From Endozoicomonas sp. (GTDB lineage Bacteria > Pseudomonadota > Gammaproteobacteria > Pseudomonadales > Endozoicomonadaceae), in NCBI GenBank assembly GCA_024509075.1, contig JAKROC010000007.1, positions 1-42,823 on the forward strand: a DNA stretch of 42,823 nt. The letters run 5' to 3'. Position numbers and translations under genes: made by a program. Each line of letters starts with the position of its first letter. Position 1 is the first letter of the stretch. The notes below the pieces were generated by a model that searched no databases, had not been told where the DNA came from, and worked only from the letters and a program-made list of their open reading frames with translations. Below, piece after piece: positions 37,042 to 42,823 of the stretch.

Positions 37042-38044
37042 ACATGGGACCATAATAATCAATATCGGAGCACAAACCGTTTAACGGCTCATAATCAAAC
37101 ATTAACTGTTTGACGCTTGATGGCCAATTATAAAACTGGATGTATGATGGCGGCCCAAAAAGTGAGTATTCAGTTAATCTGACTTCAAAGAACTCTCCAT
37201 TGTTTTTTCTTAACTCCTTAATCCCTTTGTAAAGAATATCTGGATTGTCTTCATATCCTCCATGCATATCACAAAACAAAGCGGCTTCAACGGTGGTGCA
37301 AAGCATTTCCCCTCCACGTCGAATAAATTCAGCAAGCACAGGGCCTAAATACCCTTCAGGATATCCTGAAACCAATGCATGGCCCTGGCAATCACCAGGC
37401 AGAATTTTTTCAATATCTCTTGGGAATTCAGCTTTTTCGACAGGCATAAAACAGTTGACAGGATCACGGTCATAGCATTTAACGTCAACACCCTCCATCA
37501 ACGCAAAACATTTTTCAAGAAAGGCAAGTCCCGATCCAATACCAATGATTTTTTTTGGGAAAGTGTCTTGGTCAGAGCTTTCACATAAGGAAATCATAAC
37601 ATGTAAAAATCTGATGGGATCTAGACGACCGCAGCCGGGAATAACAGGGCCGTAAAAAATGTTTTCGGTTCTGTCTTTTACAAGATCACATAAAGCCAAT
37701 TGCGAATTTGCTTTTCGTTGTCGTAAATCATTAAAGTGAGATATGGAATACAAAGCTAAAGGCCTGGCCGCAGTTTCATGATCCTCTGAACTGTCAAGGC
37801 CAAGCGTTTTATGCGTGTCAATATTAGGTGGCTGCTCATTTTTTACTAGCAAATTATCAACTTCAGCCTTTTCAACCACGGGATTTCCGTGCTGCAGAAA
37901 AGTTGCCCCTGGATCAGTCAGTGGTTTTTGAGCAGTTACAGTGTTGGTATTTTGTGACGTTTTTGGTAGATCCGGCTCTGTCGGCGACCGGCCAGCGCCG
38001 TTAGCAAAAGAAAATGAATGTGCCGAAGAAGAACAAGGAATCAT
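37007..38044 (-). CDS. Hypothetical protein with methyltransferase-like Rossmann core; 3' end altered by a MITE
   Basis: A 345-residue protein of unknown function. Residues 1-90 are Ser/Thr/Pro/Asn-rich and probably disordered (SSSAHSFSFANGAG, TSQNTNTV). The globular part begins about residue 95. KKIIGIGSGLAFLEKCFAL (about 167-186) followed by VDVKCYDRD looks like the glycine-rich loop and acidic strand-2 end of a class I SAM-dependent methyltransferase; HALVSGYPEGYLGPVLAEFIRRGGEMLC fits the next core strands. I see no clear signature for a substrate class. The last 11 residues come from the inserted element: without it the frame would read GPM then TAA. No strong ribosome binding site precedes the ATG at 38044. 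It is AT-rich compared with its neighbours, suggesting acquisition. Confidence 0.75.
   Translation of the reverse strand: MIPCSSSAHSFSFANGAGRSPTEPDLPKTSQNTNTVTAQKPLTDPGATFLQHGNPVVEKAEVDNLLVKNEQPPNIDTHKTLGLDSSEDHETAARPLALYSISHFNDLRQRKANSQLALCDLVKDRTENIFYGPVIPGCGRLDPIRFLHVMISLCESSDQDTFPKKIIGIGSGLAFLEKCFALMEGVDVKCYDRDPVNCFMPVEKAEFPRDIEKILPGDCQGHALVSGYPEGYLGPVLAEFIRRGGEMLCTTVEAALFCDMHGGYEDNPDILYKGIKELRKNNGEFFEVRLTEYSLFGPPSYIQFYNWPSSVKQLMFDYEPLNGLCSDIDYYGPMSGLTHEENDSH
37042..37051. repeat. Right target-site duplication of the 194-bp element
   Basis: ACATGGGACC in the same orientation as the copy at 36838-36847. On the minus strand it encodes the GPM codons just before the inserted tail. Confidence 0.8.
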
Positions 38045-38179
38045 TAAGACGCACCATTATTTATTGCCAGAAAAATCACCGCAAATCCCAGCTCAATCCG
38101 GCCAAGCCACGCATGAGGTACACAAAACAAAATGGAAACTCACAGAGAATTTCGCTATTCAGTTTTGCACTATCAACTA

Positions 38180-38207
38180 CCTACTAACAAACCGATTAGT
38201 AGGTTTT
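38180..38207 (+). other. Stem-loop CCTACTAA/TTAGTAGG with T-run
   Basis: A perfect 8-bp stem with an 8-base loop is followed by TTTT on the plus strand. No plus-strand gene is known upstream, so it may instead be an operator or antiterminator element for the minus-strand gene whose start lies 136 bp away. Confidence 0.4.
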
Positions 38208-38453
38208 CTGTACTACAAGCAAGCAAATTGTGGCCTTGATCATAGTAACTGCTCAAAAACTACTGGCAGATTCAGAAAAATCCCCCCATGCAGCCCAATA
38301 ATTCCATTACTGAAAAGGCTGAAATAGAAAATTTGACAGTAAAAACATGATCGGAGATCGATCATAGTCGATCTGACTGACTTTGCATGAATATTCGCAA
38401 CATTCTTGACGGTGTAGCCCTCAGGTCGGAGCAATACACGACAGGGATATTGA

Positions 38454-38478
38454 CGCTGTCGTTAACATCCCGACAGCG
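38454..38478 (-). terminator. Stem-loop downstream of the universal stress gene
   Basis: A perfect 8-bp stem CGCTGTCG / CGACAGCG with a 9-base loop lies 22 bp beyond the stop of the universal stress gene. There is no strong T-run on the minus strand. Confidence 0.4.
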
Positions 38479-38500
38479 AAGCCTTCTGAAAGCGGTAGTG

Positions 38501-38938
38501 TCAACTCTTGCCTACCCTTACCGCCAGCACATCACAGGACGCGCCGTGCAAAATACTGGTTGAAGTGGAACCAAGAATCAGCGCCAGTCCCTGGCGGCCG
38601 TGGCTGCCGACCACAATCAAATCGACATCAGACTCTTCAGCAATACGGTGCACTTCCCGCTCTGGGCGACCGTAGACCACATGCTGCTCACCTTTTTTCA
38701 GATGGATCGAATCGGCCAGCCGGGCGATGCGCTCGCGGGCCTGTTCGGTGATTTCATCTTGCAACGTGGTCAAATCAAGGGGGATGTCGCTGCCATAGGC
38801 GACACTGAGCGGCTCAACGACGTGAACCATGGTGAGTCTGGCCTGGTTCTTTTCTGCAATGGATTTGGCTTTTTCAAGCACTTCGTCAACTTCATCGGAC
38901 AAGTCTATGGCAACCAGGACATGCTTGTAGAGGCTCAT
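38501..38938 (-). CDS. Universal stress protein (UspA family)
   Basis: A 145-residue single-domain UspA-family protein. It opens LYKHVLVAIDLSDE and ends with the ATP-binding signature VVGSHGRQGLALILGSTSTSIL, followed by CDVLAVRV. The G-2x-G-9x-G-(S/T) arrangement suggests an ATP-binding member. AAGGAAAG lies before the ATG at 38938; the frame to 38980 adds 14 residues without such a site. It is divergent from fadB. Inducing condition is unknown; the family responds to growth arrest and stress. Confidence 0.94.
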   Translation of the reverse strand: MSLYKHVLVAIDLSDEVDEVLEKAKSIAEKNQARLTMVHVVEPLSVAYGSDIPLDLTTLQDEITEQARERIARLADSIHLKKGEQHVVYGRPEREVHRIAEESDVDLIVVGSHGRQGLALILGSTSTSILHGASCDVLAVRVGKS

Positions 38939-38971
38939 CAGTGGCTTTCCTTTTGCAATGAAGAGAAATTG

Positions 38972-39003
38972 TAAAACCAATTGTCCTTTTCTTCATGGTT
39001 TTA
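38972..39003. promoter_or_regulatory. Inverted repeat TAAAACCA-N16-TGGTTTTA upstream of the universal stress gene
   Basis: A perfect 8-bp inverted pair with a 16-base spacer lies 34-65 bp upstream of the universal stress start codon. Two direct TTGTCCTTT units (38981 and 39005) overlap it. It could be a regulator site for the stress gene or for fadB on the other side. Confidence 0.3.
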
Positions 39004-39240
39004 TTTGTCCTTTGTCTGATATTTTGCGGTTACAGGTGTGCCCGGATGGTAAGTTGAATTCCTGCTCCCTTGACTTTGCCCACTGGTTGACACAAGGTAA
39101 GCGGGTTAACGCCGGGTAAGCGATAAACTCCGACAGGCAAATAACACTGCGAACTGCCAATAATAACAGTAAGACAACTGCCAGGGATCGCATAACTAGA
39201 TGTCAATGGTTGATTGTCTGCTATCCGCAAGGAGAGGTTC

Positions 39241-41379
39241 ATGATCTACCGGGGGAAAGCGTTCAAGGTTCTGCCGATGGCCGATGGCATCGTCGAGCTG
39301 CAATTTGATCTTAACGGACAGAGTGTCAATAAATTCAATCGTGCGGCCATCGAAGATCTCTCCACCGCACTCCATGCCATCGGCCAAGATGCCAGCATTA
39401 AAGGCGTAGTGCTGACCAGCGGCAAAGATGCCTTTATCGTCGGTGCCGATATTACCGAGTTTACTACAACCTTCCAGCAAGACGACGAAGATCTTTTGAC
39501 CCAACTGATGTCAGTCAATGACGTATTCTCCACCTTCGAAGACCTGCCCATGCCGACGGTGGCGGCCATCAACGGGATTGCCCTGGGCGGTGGCTTTGAA
39601 ATCTGCCTGTGCGCCGATTATCGGGTGCTATCCACTGAGGCTAAAGTAGGCTTGCCGGAAGTCAGGCTTGGCATCTACCCCGGCTGGGGGGGGACAGTGC
39701 GCCTGTCCCGGCTGACTGGTGCCGACAACGCCCTGGAGTGGATTGCCAGTGGCAGGGAGTACCGTCCAGACGCTGCGTTGAAAGTAGGTGCGGCCGATGC
39801 GGTGGTAGCACCTGAGCAGCTCAGAGACTCAGCCCAGGATCTGGTGCGTCGCTGTATTGCCGGTGAGCTGGATTATCAAGCCAGAAAGCGGGAGAAGAAA
39901 GGCAAGCTGACTCTGTCGGCCATTGAAGCCATGATGGTCTTTGAGAGTGCTTCGGCAGTGGTGAAAAAGCAGGCTGGCCCCCATATGCCGGCGCCTGTTG
40001 CTGCAGTCAAAGCTGTCCAAAGGCACGCTTTTATGGAGCGAGACAAAGCCCTGCAAATTGAGGCCAAAGGGTTTGTCAAGCTAGCCAAGACACCGGTATG
40101 TGATGCCTTGGTCGGGTTGTTCCTGAACGATCAGCAACTCAAGCGCAAGGCCAAAGAGTCTGCACCGCTGGCCAGGGAAACCAACAGGGCAGCGGTGCTC
40201 GGGGCCGGCATTATGGGCGGTGGGATTGCCTGTCAGTCAGCCTTGAAAGGTACTCCGGTGTTGATGAAAGACATCAATCAGGCAGGTTTGGACCTGGGCC
40301 TTGGCGAAGCGGTCAAACTGCTCAGCAAACGAGTGGCCAGAGGGCGGATGGATGCCAGCAAAATGGCCGGTGTGTTGAATCAGATTATTCCTACATTGTC
40401 GTATGGTGACTTTGCCTCGGTGGATTTGGTGGTCGAGGCAGTGGTGGAAAACCCGAAAATAAAAAAAACCGTTCTGGCTGATGTGGAGCAGCGTGTCTCC
40501 CCGCAGACAGTGCTGACCTCCAACACATCAACCATTGCCATTGACGATCTGGCCCGTGATTTAGAGCGCCCGGAACAGTTCTGTGGCATGCACTTTTTCA
40601 ACCCGGTTCACGCTATGCCTCTGGTGGAGGTTATTCGTGGCAGTAAAACGTCCGATGAAACCATTGCCACGGTGGTCGCCTATGCCCGGAAAATGGGCAA
40701 GACGCCGGTGGTTGTTAATGACTGCCCCGGTTTTCTGGTCAACAGGGTGCTGTTCCCATACTTTGCCGGTTTTACCGAATTGCTCCGTGATGGTGCCGAC
40801 TTCCAGCAGATTGACAAAGTGATGGAACGGTTCGGCTGGCCCATGGGGCCGGCCTACCTGCTCGATGTGATCGGGATTGATACGGCAATTCACGCCGAGG
40901 AAGTTATGGCCCGTGGTTATCCCGATCGCATGAAGCGCGATTTTAAAACGGCGCTTGACGTGTTGTATGAGCACCAGCGTTTTGGCCAGAAAAACGGCAT
41001 GGGCTTTTACCAGTATCAGCAGGATAAGAAAGGTAAGCCGAAAAAATTGGCCGATGGCACGGTTTACGGTTTGCTTGGTGGTGAGCGCAAGTCATTTTCT
41101 GATGAAGAAATTATTGCCCGGATGATGGTGCCGCTATGCCTGGAAGCGGTGCGAACTCTGGAGGAGGGTATTGTTGAGTCGGTGGCGGAAGCGGATATGG
41201 CACTGATTATGGGCATTGGCTTCCCGCTCTTTCGCGGCGGTGCCCTGAAATACATTGACAGCCTCACAGTGGCAAAATTCGTTGCTCTGGCCGATCGCTA
41301 CGCCGCCATCAGCCCGCTGTATGTCACCACTGACAAACTGCGGGACATGGGTTCAGCGGGACAGGCTTTTTATTATTGA
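39241..41379 (+). CDS. fadB: Fatty acid oxidation complex alpha subunit FadB
   Basis: Multifunctional beta-oxidation enzyme: enoyl-CoA hydratase, 3-hydroxyacyl-CoA dehydrogenase and epimerase. It has 712 residues. The crotonase half has [16 protein letters not shown] and [19 protein letters not shown] with the catalytic glutamates. The dehydrogenase half has the NAD site [19 protein letters not shown] near residue 320 and [15 protein letters not shown] with the catalytic histidine. AAGGAGAGG lies just before the ATG at 39241; the in-frame upstream start at 39214 is rejected. fadA follows 50 bp later, and the two products form the alpha2-beta2 complex. Confidence 0.98.
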   Translation: MIYRGKAFKVLPMADGIVELQFDLNGQSVNKFNRAAIEDLSTALHAIGQDASIKGVVLTSGKDAFIVGADITEFTTTFQQDDEDLLTQLMSVNDVFSTFEDLPMPTVAAINGIALGGGFEICLCADYRVLSTEAKVGLPEVRLGIYPGWGGTVRLSRLTGADNALEWIASGREYRPDAALKVGAADAVVAPEQLRDSAQDLVRRCIAGELDYQARKREKKGKLTLSAIEAMMVFESASAVVKKQAGPHMPAPVAAVKAVQRHAFMERDKALQIEAKGFVKLAKTPVCDALVGLFLNDQQLKRKAKESAPLARETNRAAVLGAGIMGGGIACQSALKGTPVLMKDINQAGLDLGLGEAVKLLSKRVARGRMDASKMAGVLNQIIPTLSYGDFASVDLVVEAVVENPKIKKTVLADVEQRVSPQTVLTSNTSTIAIDDLARDLERPEQFCGMHFFNPVHAMPLVEVIRGSKTSDETIATVVAYARKMGKTPVVVNDCPGFLVNRVLFPYFAGFTELLRDGADFQQIDKVMERFGWPMGPAYLLDVIGIDTAIHAEEVMARGYPDRMKRDFKTALDVLYEHQRFGQKNGMGFYQYQQDKKGKPKKLADGTVYGLLGGERKSFSDEEIIARMMVPLCLEAVRTLEEGIVESVAEADMALIMGIGFPLFRGGALKYIDSLTVAKFVALADRYAAISPLYVTTDKLRDMGSAGQAFYY

Positions 41380-41399
41380 GTCACCATTGTCAGGGATGA

Positions 41400-42602
<1,203 letters not shown>

Positions 42603-42615
42603 ACTGAAATCGCTG

Positions 42616-42666
42616 TGATTGACATCCTCCCGCCCCGACGGAGCGGGAGGATGTCAATCACTTTTT
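42616..42666 (+). terminator. Long terminator hairpin downstream of fadBA
   Basis: A perfect 18-bp stem TGATTGACATCCTCCCGC pairs with its complement around a 9-base loop, then CTTTTT follows. It lies 13 bp after the fadA stop. The arm sequence TTGACATCCTCCC resembles the end hairpins of IS200/IS605-type elements, so the terminator may have come from such an element (inference). The remaining 157 bp to the window end show nothing I can name. Confidence 0.8.
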
Positions 42667-42823
42667 ACTTAACGAACAACCAACTCAATCTCTTAATTCC
42701 AGGTAATCCCGTTGTTCCAATTTGAATTTATTTGGCTTTAATATCCAATTTCCAGCTTAAGTCAGATCTCACTGTACACGACAAAAATCAGGAGTAAGCC
42801 GACAAGACCTACTATCTTGAGGT

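Larger units (their letters stand above)
38045..38500. other. Intergenic region with two hairpins, no gene supported
   Basis: This 456-bp gap separates the methyltransferase-like gene from the universal stress gene, both on the minus strand. It should hold the promoter of the former. The hairpins at 38180-38207 and 38454-38478 are listed separately. A GATCGG-rich stretch near 38350 has overlapping short palindromes. Confidence 0.45.

Overview
The window reads as chromosome of a marine gammaproteobacterium of the Oceanospirillales type, most like Endozoicomonas or a close relative. This rests on the gene set (FabA/FabB, FadB/FadA, MiaE, YaeQ, YecH, SixA, PhhA with HppD, the FtsK-LolA-RarA-CrcB-SerS order) and on a short TATACCC...GGGTATA palindromic repeat scattered between operons. 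The genus is an inference; no search was run. Most of the window is ordinary housekeeping DNA with good ribosome binding sites. A few AT-richer genes of unknown function and several small mobile elements sit between the operons.

Layout. 1-3006: a repeat end cut by the window edge, an Lrp/AsnC regulator (-), then divergently hppD and phhA (phenylalanine to tyrosine to homogentisate). 3532-5328: alpha/beta hydrolase and a DUF4892 exported protein. 5660-7488 (-): YaeQ, YecH and a six-helix potassium channel, with a possible 42-residue small gene on the + strand ending at a strong terminator. 7697-14483 (+): ftsK, lolA, rarA, crcB, serS. 14891-17412: an unknown two-helix protein, miaE, and an unknown membrane protein with an internal 42-bp duplication. 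17582-18822 (-): ppiB-lpxH, translationally coupled. 19038-22115 (+): glnS-cysS. 22238-23788 (-): a proline-rich unknown protein with three 17-residue repeats. 23896-26758 (-): serine transporter and L-serine dehydratase. 27041-28665: an insertion sequence. 28915-30697 (-): fabA-fabB. 31347-34474 (+): gpsA, DUF4389, sixA, an MFS transporter. 34695-36590 (+): uup. 37007-38044 (-): a methyltransferase-like unknown protein whose 3' end carries a 194-bp mobile element. 38501-38938 (-): universal stress protein. 39241-42602 (+): fadB-fadA with a long terminator hairpin.

The best-supported unusual observation is the 194-bp element at 36848-37041. It has 13-bp perfect terminal inverted repeats and a 10-bp target duplication, and it landed exactly at the stop codon of the methyltransferase-like gene, replacing the original stop with an 11-residue tail. 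Other points of interest are seven copies of the TATACCC repeat in several size classes, four unknown proteins that may be host-directed or surface factors (speculative), an uncatalogued small ORF, and three palindromes at promoters (hppD, fabA, sdaC). I did not find a CRISPR array, rRNA, tRNA or a complete multi-gene defence or secretion system.
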